This document shows, one piece after another, positions 1 to 9,504 of a stretch of DNA of 64,000 bases. The stretch comes from Jaminaea rosea. Taxonomy: Eukaryota > Basidiomycota > Exobasidiomycetes > Microstromatales. A program made the position numbers and the translations under genes. The stretch spans positions 1-64,000 of the forward strand of contig NW_020289993.1 of NCBI RefSeq assembly GCF_003144245.1. The letters are read 5' to 3'. The notes under the pieces are model-generated. The model was not told where the DNA came from. It worked only from the letters and a program-made list of their open reading frames with translations, and did not search any database. Numbering within the stretch: the first letter of the stretch is position 1; every line of letters begins with the position of its first letter.

Positions 1-346
1 TTTTCGTTGCAATCAGTGTGCAGCTCGTTCTGCTCCCAAAGAATACGAGAGACACGTGCACACGCCATTCGTATGATGGCACCTGTCAAAGTCTCGATCA
101 AAGGCGCGGTCAGAGGCTGCTCGACCACTCACGGATCAGATGGTGCACGCTTGGTTCTCCTTGCAATGCGGTCATCGTATTCTGCTCAAGCGCCTATCTC
201 GCGAGCGTCGACGCGCATGGAAGACTCTATGAAATGACAAAGTGACAACGCGTGACACAAATACGACCAATTACCCTCCTCGCCTCTATCTCCAACTCAG
301 TTCCTCCCCTCTCCGGTCACCATCTCAACGCTATCTCCTCGCTCGC
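1..346. other. Window edge, no gene seen
   Basis: No supported gene lies here. It is the 3' flank of the Pra1-like gene, whose stop codon is at 347-349. Open frames on the plus strand are short and look like chance or antisense frames of that gene. Confidence 0.5.
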
Positions 347-1545
347 TCAAACACAGTGGGTGGTGCCATCGGCGTGCGTGTGGCAGTCCTTGGCGGCAGA
401 AGGGGCGGCAGCAGCGGGCGCCGACGCCGAGGCGGGGGCGCTCTCGTGGCTGTGATCGTGGCCAGCGTGGTCGTGGTCGTGGTCGTGGTCGTGACCGGCG
501 TGTGCTCCGTGGGCGTCGTCGTGTGCGTGATCATGCTTGTCCTCGTGCGCGTGGTCGTGCGCGTGGTCGTGCGCGTGGTCGTGTCCGGCATGCTTGTCGT
601 CGTGCTTGTCGTCATGCGCGGGCTTGGCGTCCTTTGCAGGCGTGGCTCCGTGCCCCTCGGCGGCGGGCTTGGGCACGGGCGTACCACGGCATCCACCGGG
701 CACGATGTTGGTGCGCGCGAAGACCTCGTAGGCGAATGCCTGAAGCGAGGCCTGGTTGAGAACGCTCGACTCGACGTCCGACTTGGCGAGCTCGATGGAT
801 TCGTAGAGCCCGTCGGCCTCGTGCACCACTTGTCCGTCGGTCAGCGAGGGGAGGTGGAGGGCGCGGTGCAGAAGGTCCGTGGCCCAGAAGGTGTTGAGCT
901 TGCCCGTGGCCATCTCGAAGCCGCCGGAGCAGAACTTCTCGATGCCCAGACGCGTCTGGTACGAGAGGTCGCAGATGACCGTCTCGCCAGTAGCGTTGTT
1001 GCCGCGCCAGTGGCCTGCGTAGCCGTCGATCTTGCAGTTGTGGTCAGGGTCATCGCAGCGGATGAGGTTGTGGGACTTGTCGCCCTGTGGAGCGTGACGG
1101 TGGAGACTCAAGTCAGTGAGGCGCTCGATCAGAAGAGACGTGCGCCCGTACAACTCACGCTGAGGATGCGCTCGTAGACGCCGAGCGGCGTGGCGGTGTT
1201 GGCCTCCTTGCCAAAGTAGGTCACAAAGAGCTCGCTCTTATTACCGTAGAGGAGAAGGTGGTCGATGGAAGCGCGCAGCATGCGCTTCAGGTCAAAGAGT
1301 CCGCGCTCGATCTGCATCTTGTTGCTGGCGTTGCACGACGAGTGGATGGGGAAGTCGGCGGCGATGCTCTTGTCGAACTTGGAGATGAGTCCGTCGTTAC
1401 CGCTGGCATTGTCGGTGCGGACGACGAGGAAAGGGTCGACGGACGGCGTCTCGAGGGCAGAGTCGCGGGCAGCGAGCCAGGCAGGGCGGGCGTTGGCTGC
1501 GGCAGAGAGGCCAAAGGCGGCGAGGGCGTAGGGCAGGACGAGCAT
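347..1545 (-). CDS. PRA1: Secreted Pra1/Aspf2-type zinc-scavenging protein
   Basis: Two exons (1545-1159 and 1084-347, intron 1158-1085, 74 bases, GTGAGT...CACAG) encode 374 residues. The start at 1545 gives a classic signal peptide (MLVLPYALAAFGLSAAANA). The middle carries the HRxxH motif of this deuterolysin-like family (HRALH, about residues 202-206) and several Cys. A long His/Asp-rich linker (about 288-345) leads to the C-terminal tail CHTHADGTTHC (363-373), the zinc-binding signature of Pra1/Aspf2. In Candida albicans Pra1 is secreted, binds host zinc and returns it to the cell through the ZIP transporter Zrt1, encoded divergently from it. Here too a ZIP gene lies head to head 1.2 kb away, which supports the same job. 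Regulation by zinc starvation is inferred from the family; a candidate promoter repeat is listed separately. The family call rests on the HRxxH motif, the tail and the gene context together. Confidence 0.9.
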
Positions 1546-1632
1546 GGTGGGCAGAGCGTAGGGTAGTGAAGGGGTGGACGAGGTGATGTGGGTGGAATCT
1601 GATCGAGCAATCGCCGCGCTCCTTCATATACG

Positions 1633-1676
1633 CATGTCCGGCTCACGTCCGGCCCATGTCCGGCCCACGTCCGACG
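1633..1676 (-). promoter_or_regulatory. Four tandem 11-base repeats next to the PRA1 TATA box
   Basis: The plus strand reads CATGTCCGGCT, CACGTCCGGCC, CATGTCCGGCC, CACGTCCGACG, four contiguous 11-base units alternating ATG/ACG. They lie directly upstream of a TATATG box (1630-1625) and about 90-130 bases before the PRA1 start. One copy per helical turn would place protein contacts on one DNA face, as in a clustered activator site. The role is inferred; no known factor is assigned. Confidence 0.5.
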
Positions 1677-2513
1677 AGAAGGAGCATGGGCAACGAAGAA
1701 GTCGTCGCGCACACCGCGCAGGTCCCCTGCTCCATCATCTTCTCGACGCGCTTCACGCTCGGGCATTGCTATTCCTAATCCTGCGACACCTTTCCGGTCT
1801 CTCGACGACACGATTTGTGACCAGATAAGCGCTTGTTTGCCCCGCATGTCTTGGCGCGCGAGATCGCGACATTGTCGCAGTTCTCATCGAACAGAGGGCC
1901 CGCGAAAAGTTGGGCGAATCCCGAGTTCTTGGCACTTCTAGCGCGCGGCGCGGCTCTAGCGCCGTTTGTGCATTGCTATTCGAGGCTTGCGAGGGGCCCA
2001 AACGTGAGATTTAGCGTCGTGTCGTGTCGTGGGCCTGCGCGTGGTTCCTGGCATCGCATCAAACGAGCCGTGCGAATCGACCTCCTGTCAAGATGCAAAC
2101 GCAACGGGAGTTCTTCCCAATCAGGACTCCGGAGCAACCATGGCGTGGTCGATGATGCTAGCACGTCTTTGCTATTTCAGCACCCCTCAGGCCACGTGGA
2201 ACCAGTCTAGTGAAGGAAGGAACCCCTCGCCATAGTGCGCGCGGGCGGGTCGATGGCTTGGCGCCGCATGCAACGCACTACCCCTTCGTGGTTGCGAGGG
2301 TACCGACCGCCAAGACGCGGCGCGACAGAAGCCTCTGTGCTAGATTTGCGATCGTTGCATTCGCGCAAGACAGCGCAGCGGTTTCGTGCGCAAGCTTCCC
2401 GAAACTGCGGACCTCTCACGCGGCGTGGACCCCGAGATGGAATGGTTTCTTTCTTTGCCAAGAAGCCCGCGTCCGTGACCAGAGGGTTCTCGCGACGCGA
2501 GCAGGGATTACCA

Positions 2514-2523
2514 ACCTTGAGGT
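2514..2523. promoter_or_regulatory. Candidate zinc-responsive (Zap1/ZafA-like) site
   Basis: The sequence ACCTTGAGGT contains ACCTTG, the complement of the CAAGGT core described for Aspergillus ZafA, and resembles the yeast Zap1 palindrome ACCTTNAAGGT with one base missing. It lies about 240 bases upstream of the ZIP start. A six-base core can occur by chance, so this is only a candidate. Confidence 0.3.
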
Positions 2524-2761
2524 GAATTGGTGCCTTGCGCTTGCGAGCGAACGAGGGGCTACCAGCGAGGGGTGCGTCCATTGAGGGGACTGAGTGAGTG
2601 AGCGAGCGAGGAGCGAAATTTCGAGAGAGAGGAGAGGAGCGCAGCGAGGCGCGTCGTTGCGAGCCTTCAAAAGGAGGGTACAAAATCTCCGACCGATCTC
2701 GACCTTTCAACGTACCCCCCTCCCCCCCGCCCCAACCCTCGCCCATCAAGCCGCGCCAGCC

Positions 2762-4387
2762 ATGAGGCTCACGCTCACCCCTTCCCTCCTCCTCGTCGCC
2801 CTCGCCTCGGCCTCCAGCTGCGTCCTCGCCTCCAGCGGGCCCGCACGCCTGGCTGCCCGGCAGGCCAGCCCCTCCCCTACGGGACGAGGCGCTTGCGTCC
2901 TCCAGGCGGGCAACTGGGTCTGCGAGATCGCCGCGACAGGCGCCGCCGCAGCCCCGGCCTCGAGCGTAGCTGCCGCCCCCGCCAGCGTCGCCTCGGCCGC
3001 CGCATCCCCCGCTAGCTCCGTAGCCGCCGCTGCATCCGTTGCCCCCTCCCCTGTGGGGCAGGTCTGCCACCAGCACGGAGACCATTGGCACTGCGAGGGC
3101 GAAGAGGGGCACGACCATTCGCACGAGGGTCACTCGCACTCCGAAGAGGAGGAGGAAGAAGAGGAGGAACATGGCCACTCCCACGCGGGCCACTCGCACG
3201 GCCATTCGCACGGCCATTCGCACGAAGGTCACTCCCACGCTGGACACTCACACGGTCCCTCCGAAGAGTTCGGGTGCGGTCTTGCCCCCCTGCGAGACTA
3301 CTCTGTCCCCCTGCACGTGGGGGCCCTCTTTGTCCTCCTCATCGCCTCGGCCCTCGGCTGCGCTATCCCTCACGCAGCCAATGTCATCTACAAGATGCGC
3401 GGCCGTAGCGCGGGTAGCTCAGCCTCGAGCGGCCTGTCCATCGCAGGCAAGGAGTTGCGCTTCATCCTCAAGCACTTCGGCTCCGGCATCCTACTGAGCA
3501 CGGCGTTCATCCACCTCCTGTTCCACTCGTTCGTCTGGTTCTCCAACTCTTGCGTCGGTGAACTCAAGTACGAGGCAGCCTCGGCCGCAATCGCCATGGC
3601 TGCCGTGTACGTGTGCTTCCTCCTCGACTTCATCGCGCTGCGCAGCGTGCGCCAGCGGGTGATGCAGGCGCGTCAGACCTTGCTTGCCCGTAGTGGGCCG
3701 CAAGGTGGCGCGGGGACGGGTTCGGAGGACGATGAGAAGCTCGGCCATCGCGAGGAGGCTCTCTCGAGGGATGACGCGAGTGAGCAACTGGACCGGGAAG
3801 AATTCCGACTCAACAAATGGAGCATCGTCTCCCTCGAGGCCGGAATCGTCTTCCACTCGATCATCATCGGTGTCACACTCGGTGCCTCCTCGGGTGAAGG
3901 CTGGGTCCCCCTCTTGATCGCCATTACATTCCACCAATTCTGCGAAGCCCTCGGTCTCGCCAGCCGTATCGCCTTTGTGCTAGAGCGAGCCCACGCCGAG
4001 GTCTCTCACCGAATGCTCAAGATCGTGCTGCACAGCGTCTTCATCCTTAGCACGTCCTTTGGTATCGCCATCGGAATCGGGGTCCGCAAGTCCTTCAATG
4101 GCAACGATCGCGATACGCTCCTCACCATCGGTGTTCTGGACAGCGTCTCGGCCGGTATCCTGCTGTACAGCAGTCTGACGCAGATTTTGCCAAAGGACTG
4201 GTTGGAGAGCAGGGAGATGCTCACCTGCGGGTGGGGCAGAATCGCGGCGGGGCTGGGAAGCTTTACGGCTGGGTTGTTCATTATGGTGAGTTTGCGCGGG
4301 GCGTGGCGTGAGACGTGAGAATGATCGAGCTGACCACCCCGCCTTTCCTCTTGCGCTACACAGTCTCTCCTGGGTTACTGGGCTTAG
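2762..4387 (+). CDS. ZRT1: Plasma-membrane ZIP zinc transporter with His-rich ectodomain
   Basis: Exons 2762-4285 and 4364-4387 (intron 78 bases) encode 515 residues. The second exon adds only seven residues, giving the normal ZIP C terminus ...SLLGYWA. A signal peptide (residues 1 to about 24) precedes an Ala/Ser-rich segment, two C-x8-C modules (C45-C54, and C102HQHGDHWHC111), and a His-rich stretch (about 117-163) with HSH/HGHSH repeats and an acidic run. The ZIP fold follows from about residue 183, with TM4 HSIIIG and TM5 HQFCEALG bearing the metal-ligand His/Glu, and a charged loop between TM3 and TM4. ZIP proteins carry zinc into the cytosol. The CHxH-type module resembles the C-terminal tail of the divergent Pra1-like protein, which suggests hand-over of zinc between them (inference). 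Distinguishing Zrt1 (high affinity) from Zrt2 is not possible by eye alone; the context favours Zrt1. Confidence 0.92.
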
Positions 4388-4632
4388 AAATTGGCACGCA
4401 CGCCGCGCCATCGTCGACGATGCGAGGTTCCGCGTTGCTGGCGTGTTGCTGGCGTGATGCTGGAGATTGTCACTCGCGCGCGCATCGGTTGGTTGGTGGC
4501 TTGCTCGGCGGGCAATGGATCGTGCTTCGTGCTCCGTGCTTCGTGCGTCATTCCTCTATGTCATCTTGATGTACCATCGGCACGCATCCAATCCCATCTC
4601 TTTCGCCCAAACTCCTCGCCGCACGCCCCCCT

Positions 4633-5511
4633 CTATCGTCTAAACTGCACCCCATAGCCCCCATCCTCATTCTTTTCAAACTTGAAATTATCCGTACTCA
4701 ACCCGAAAAGCCCACCGAGCACTTTATCCCCCAGCCCCTTGAGTTTCCCCAACATCTCATCCCGCTCCTTCTCTCCGGCGGTCGCCTTCTTCTTCTCCAC
4801 GCGCGCGAGGGTTGAGCGTAGGGTGGGACGAAAAGTCGGTGGCACGCCTGGATGTTTGAGGAGGGCTGTGAGGTCCTCGCAGGCGGTGCAGAGGGATGAG
4901 TAGCTGCCCACCTCCTCGCAGGCCGTCGCGCGACGATGGAGCGATTTCAAGTGGAGCGGCTCCAGAGTCAGGGCTGCGCGGTGTGGTGCGGTGCGATGCG
5001 ATGCGTACTCTCTTGGTCAGCTTCCCTAATCCTCCAGGACCTGGCGCACGCACACGCGACACTCACCCTCATCACACGCCTCTTTGGCCCTCTCCCATCT
5101 TCGCGCCTTGAGCTCGCACGCGGCCAAGTTGCTCCACAGCGTGGTGCGCAACGAGTGGACCTCGCGTTCTGACCGAGCGCGCTCCTCCTCTACGAGACGT
5201 TGCGAGGGAGTGAGGGCTGCGAGGCGTTCTTCCTCTTGTTGCTCGAGCGGGGTGAGCTCGCGAAGCTGCGAGGATGAAGGGAGGCATGAGTTTGCGGATG
5301 CGGATACGGACGCTGATGCTTGCGCAGGCGTGGCGTTCCTTCGCTCCGCCTCGTTCTCTTGCTGCGTTTCTGTCTCGCTCATGGGCTCGCGCGGCGGCAG
5401 ACTGGCCAGTGCGTCCCTATACTCGCTGATAGCCGCCTCGTAGTCTCCCCTTTCGAATGCGGTATTCGCTGCGAGCTTGAATTGCTGCGCCTCCTCGAGT
5501 AAGAGCTGTAG
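4633..5511 (-). CDS. TTC1: TTC1-like TPR co-chaperone protein (5' end unresolved)
   Basis: Coding sequence reads 5511-5067 and 4973-4633 (intron 5066-4974, 93 bases), 261 codons. TPR1 begins LLLEEAQQFKLAANTAF, followed by an Asn/Glu/Ala-rich insert, TPR2 (SLRTTLWSNLAACELKARRW), TPR3 (LTLEPLHLKSLHRRATA) and the very conserved TTC1 tail (LFGLSTDNFKFEKNEDGG). TTC1 is a small TPR adaptor linked to Hsp70/Hsp90 and G-protein signalling in animals; its fungal role is unclear. No in-frame ATG lies upstream of TPR1 before the stop of DUS1, only about 70 bases away on the same strand. Either a GT-AG segment (5584-5512, 73 bases, phase 0) joins it to the DUS1 frame, or the first exon lies inside DUS1. 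The in-frame ATG at 5382 would delete TPR1. Confidence 0.75.
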
Positions 5512-5578
5512 CTGCGCGCGCGGTACGGTGCGTTGCGTAGGGTGGCGTGGTGACGGGATGAGGGAGGACGTATGAGCC

Positions 5579-7359
5579 TCAAACTTCTAGTATAGGGTTC
5601 TGTGCGGCAGTGGTAGGCTCGGAGAGACGGACCTTCTTGTGACCGTCCTCGGCATTGCCCTTCTCGTTGGCTTCTCCGCCATTTGCCTCCTCGAGGTCGA
5701 CGACCCTCTTCTCCCCCCTCCCCTGCACGTCTCGCGTATCTACCCCCACTTTCTCCACCTCCCCCTTCTTCTCTCCCTTGGTCTTCTCCTCAGGCAAGGG
5801 CAACGCCGGCCTGAAGTAGGGTTGAGCAAGCCAATGCGGGACGTACTTCTCCTCCGTAACCGACGCGGAGAGGGAGGAGGAGCCCCAGTCCTTTGGTGGT
5901 TGAAGGTAGAGCGGGTCCTGTTTGTCCGCCTGGGAGCGAGCGAGGAAGGGAAAGGGAAGGTGAGATGAGGTGGGGTGGCGCGCGCGCGGGGAGGGACTTA
6001 CCGTCAACTTCTCATCCAGGGCGCTAACTGCCTCCCTATACTCTCGCACGACTGCCTCCCCCTGCCCCTGTCCCGCTTCCTCCTCTCGCTCCTCAGCGTC
6101 GACGTAACGCAATTGCGCCTTCCCCAGCACGCCCCTCAACTCCTTATGCCTCTCCAAGGCCGGCCTACAAATCTTGAACATATGCCCCTTGACGGCACTA
6201 TGGTCGACCCGTTTACGACAGGCTGCCACCTCGTCTAGGTACTCGTGGGCGAGGGCCGGGATGTAGGGGAAGGACCGCCAGGCTGCTTCGGGGGAGGCGT
6301 CGGAGTCTCGATAGGGTAGGAGGGAGGTGGGGAGGGAGGAGAGGAGTTGTTCCCCTGCAAAGATGAGGGGATTGTACAGATTGCCCTCGGCTGACATTAC
6401 GCCGTCCGCCCCCGTTGCGGAGAGGCATGCCTCGACGTCCTCGCGGTACAGTACATTCCCATTCGCGAACACCGGCACGCTGACAGCAGACTTGACGGCT
6501 CGAATCATCTCCCAATCCGCCAGTCCCGTCTTGTGTCCCTTTTGCTCGCGAGTGCGCCCATGCACGGTAATGATCTGCGCCCCCGCATGCTCCAACATGC
6601 GCGCATAAGCGATCGTGTGCTCAACACTGGGGAATACACGCATCTTCGCCGTTACGGGTACGGTGAGGTTGGTGTGGAGTGTGGAGATGAGCGAGTGGAT
6701 TAAGGGCCAGTCTTCTTGGAGAAAGGAGCCGTAGTGACCGCGTTTGGCTATATGTTGTGGACAGCCTAGATTGAGGTCGATGCCCAGGCAGTGAGACTGA
6801 AGGTGCGTGGCCGCCTCCAGCAGCACGGTGGGGTCGTTACCTGCGAGTTGGATGATCAGCTTCGAGTCTTGACCGTGGCCCTCTTCACGGGTGGCGGTGT
6901 TGAACCTGTCGTGCGCACGGCGGGGGAGGGGATTAGCATACAGCGGGGCAGAGTTGCGTCAAGGCTGCACCCGCGCTGCACGCACCAATTCAGGACGCTC
7001 CTCTGTGCGCTCTTGCCCTTTGCCCTGAGGCTGTTCACAAAGGAGCTCGAGCTGATCATGGGCGAGTAACATAGGTCTGCCCCGCCTATCCTACGCGAGA
7101 GTTTGCGCCAGGGAAGCTCGGAGGCCGCCACCATGGGTGCGACGATGTGGCGCGGGGAGCCGAGCGTGGTGTGGTAGAAGGTGTAGCCGGAGGGTTTGGC
7201 GTGGGGTGGGGGTGCAGGGGTGGGAAAGGAGGAGATGGGAAGAAGAGGAGGGAGGGGCGTGGAGTGAGAAGGACGACGCGGACGCGGAGTGGTGCTTGGG
7301 CCCGCGTCGGATGCTGGTGCTGATGGAGAAGTCATGGCTGCGCTGATGGACGGCGTCAT
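5579..7359 (-). CDS. DUS1: tRNA-dihydrouridine(16/17) synthase
   Basis: Three exons (7359-6986, 6905-6002, 5929-5579; introns 80 and 72 bases) encode 542 residues. The flavin-binding TIM barrel opens with the GSPRHIVAPMVAASELPWR motif; the catalytic-Cys segment is DLNLGCPQHIAKRGHYGSFL, and VHGRTREQKGH is present downstream. The enzyme reduces U16/U17 of cytoplasmic tRNAs with FMN and NADPH. The N terminus is about 60 residues longer than yeast Dus1, rich in Ser/Pro; a second Met at about residue 9 is an alternative start. The C-terminal third is Lys/Glu rich. The stop codon is 70 bases before the TPR region of the next gene, and a GT at the last codon could splice into it. DUS3 lies 22 kb away in the same window. 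Confidence 0.92.
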
Positions 7360-8556
7360 GGATGCGGATACGTATACACCGCGCGCTGTGCGAGCCAAGA
7401 CGGAGCTGAGTCGCGCCGTCGTCGTCGTCGTGATAGCAATGGTGGTTGATGACGAGTAGCGTGAGGTGACAAAATCCAATTGGTCAAAAAGTCAAAGCGT
7501 CAAGTCCAATCGACACTCGAGTCCGTCGGACTGGCCTGCCTCGTCCCTCCCCTCCCGCCCCGCTGAGCAAGCAAGCACGACGCGGAATGCCACGTGGCTC
7601 TTGCCGCCCGCCTTCCGTGAGCCGCATTGCAATGGAGCCTCGAGGCGTGCCTGCGCTTGACGATTGAGTACGATGACGCGCGCGCACCGCTGATGTCCAT
7701 GACCTGCGAGTTGCGAATGATACCGACGAAGAAGGTAGCCTCTCTTTCTCGTGCCCAGCTTGAGTGGGCGCAGCCTTGTAGAGCATCGAGACGACTGCAT
7801 TACCGTTCAGTGGGCCATCAGTGACCTCTTCGCGAAAACCTACGGGAGAATAGCCGTTAGCGGTGCGGTGGGGAAGCCTGCTGGCGGCAACACGTTGCAT
7901 GATCCGCTGTTGAAGCACTCCATCGACGAGCACGCATCGACTGCAGCTCGACCTTCCCCCGTCTGCTCCGCGTCTGGGACTGGAACACATCGTGCTGCGG
8001 CACTCGCGGCGGCAAGCGGGGGCGAGTTACAGAGGCTGTATATCAATGCGAGGATCATATGATTGGACCACGGCGAGCACCACAGTGCTTCCAAATAGGT
8101 GACAGCGCTGACGAGGCGACTGAGCGAGGACGGTCCGAGCTCGGGTCCACGACCGGCTGCGCGATGCTGAACCAACGCGTCGCTCCTAATTGTCGCATTT
8201 GCCCGTGACCACTTAGTCCGCACCACGTCTCTTGCTCGTCCAGACGACCTTCGGTCGATTGCTCAGATTCGAGAGAAGGTCAGGAACAAAGTTCGTTGAC
8301 TGCAGGACGTCTATTCGGCCGGAGACTGCGGCGCGAAGTGGACGGTGCGCGGCACGCCTACGTCCCTTCCAAGCTCGCCCCCTTGGCCTCAATACCATCC
8401 TTTGAGGAACCTGAAGCGTTGCGACGTTCGCAGAGTCAAGGAAGTAGGTCAGAACGACGAGAGATCGGGCGTTTGACACATTGTATACGGTAAATTTTAG
8501 CGAACCGCCTCCATCGAGGCCTGCGGCGCTTTAGTCTCTCTGCCTTCCTTCAAAGC
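7360..8556. other. Intergenic, promoter side of DUS1
   Basis: About 1.2 kb without a supported gene. Open frames on both strands are short and lack both family signatures and plausible splice partners. The region holds the DUS1 promoter and the 5' flank of a tRNA gene. Confidence 0.4.
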
Positions 8557-8636
8557 ACTGTGGTGGGGTAATGGTAACCTCTTTGCCTTCCACCTTACGT
8601 AAGCAAAGGCCACGGGTTCGATTCCCGTCCACAGTA
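8557..8636 (+). tRNA. tRNA-Gly(TCC) with a 9-base intron
   Basis: The seven-base acceptor ACTGTGG (8557-8563) pairs with CCACAGT (8629-8635), discriminator A8636. The D arm has GGG/CCT with loop TAATGGTAA. The anticodon stem TTTGC (8582-8586) pairs with GCAAA (8603-8607); the loop reads CTTCCA, then nine extra bases (8593-8601), then A, giving anticodon TCC at 8589-8591 with the intron after position 37. The T arm is ACGGG TTCGATT CCCGT. A TTTT run at about 8669 could end RNA polymerase III transcription. The first acceptor pair is A-U rather than the usual G-C, which is slightly unusual. Confidence 0.85.
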
Positions 8637-9504
8637 GCTCCGATTGGTGTCCTCTGGACGCCGTAATATTTTGTCAAAGTTGTAGCGTTTTGGGGGCCGT
8701 AGACGCGTTTTTTTCGGAAGGTGCTGCCTGCGAAGGATTCCCTGCGCCAAGGCATGACGTCGCGCCGCGCTGGGGCCAGTCGAGGCACTGCAGCAGTGTC
8801 AAAACGGAAGAGGAGCGCCGCGCGGAGCGGAGTTGATTGGAGTTCCAATGAGGCTGCATGACACTGGCCGGGTGCCCCACGGGAATTAGAGCTTGTCTTA
8901 GGCAGGCCACGCGAGCGAGTCGGTAGCTCAGTCCGGCTCTCCCTGTGAGGAGGCCACGGCAGCGTCGACTTGACTGGTAGCGTAGACGACGGAGAGGGCA
9001 TGAAGGGTTGTCGGGGAGGAGCATACATGCACACGACCTGAAGACGCTGACTGAGGCGGAGAGACACCCTCGATACCTCATCCGTACTCTTATCGAACTG
9101 CTTGCCATCTCGACTGGCCGTTGTCCTCCTCCCTCGCGCGTCACTCGCGCTCTGCAGCGTCTTGAGCGCGGCGGCTGCGGTTGTTGCTGTCCGCGGCGCT
9201 CGCTGCTGCTGGTGCTAGCGGTGCTACTTCTTGCACATTGTGTAAGTGCGGACCTGGACCACGCTCGCCCCCTTCGCTCCCATCGTCCCCGCCCTGGTCA
9301 CAACTTCCCTCCTCATCGTCATGCTGGCATTCTCAACATCCTCTCCCCAGCGCCGCTCTTATCCGCATCGAGCAAGCGTGACGGCCCTGCCTCAATCTCC
9401 GCATCCTGCTCGACCTGATCCGCCATTTTTGAGCTTACCAGCCAGTTCTGGTACGGCAGAGCCGCCTTGCCGACCTTTTGTCACAGGGAGAGCGCCCCTC
9501 TGCA
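8637..9504. other. Intergenic between tRNA and orphan gene
   Basis: Nothing recognisable is encoded. Short open frames exist on the plus strand at 9246-9533. One GT-AG segment (about 9450-9486) could join upstream sequence to the orphan gene, but the frame it creates stops early. Confidence 0.35.

Larger units (their letters stand above)
1546..2761. promoter_or_regulatory. Shared divergent promoter of PRA1-like and ZIP genes
   Basis: This 1.2 kb intergenic region separates the two start codons of a head-to-head zinc-uptake pair. I see no convincing gene in it. On the minus strand a TATATG box lies at 1630-1625 beside a four-copy 11-base repeat. Toward the ZIP gene there is an AT-richer stretch around 2675-2690. 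That both genes are controlled from here is an inference from orientation and from the known arrangement in Candida and Aspergillus. Confidence 0.6.

Noticed and set aside
242-1177. Val/Arg-rich 311-codon plus-strand frame
   Set aside because: It mirrors the His/Asp-rich repeats of the Pra1-like protein on the other strand (GTG/CGT complement of CAC/GAC) and has no independent support.
3100-3250. Apparent tandem DNA repeat CACTCGCACGGCCA-like
   Set aside because: It encodes the His-rich ectodomain of the ZIP transporter; the repeat is explained by protein composition.
8531-9067. Minus-strand frame containing GNRTRGLCLRKVEGKE
   Set aside because: That peptide is the antisense translation of the tRNA-Gly gene, a common false protein.
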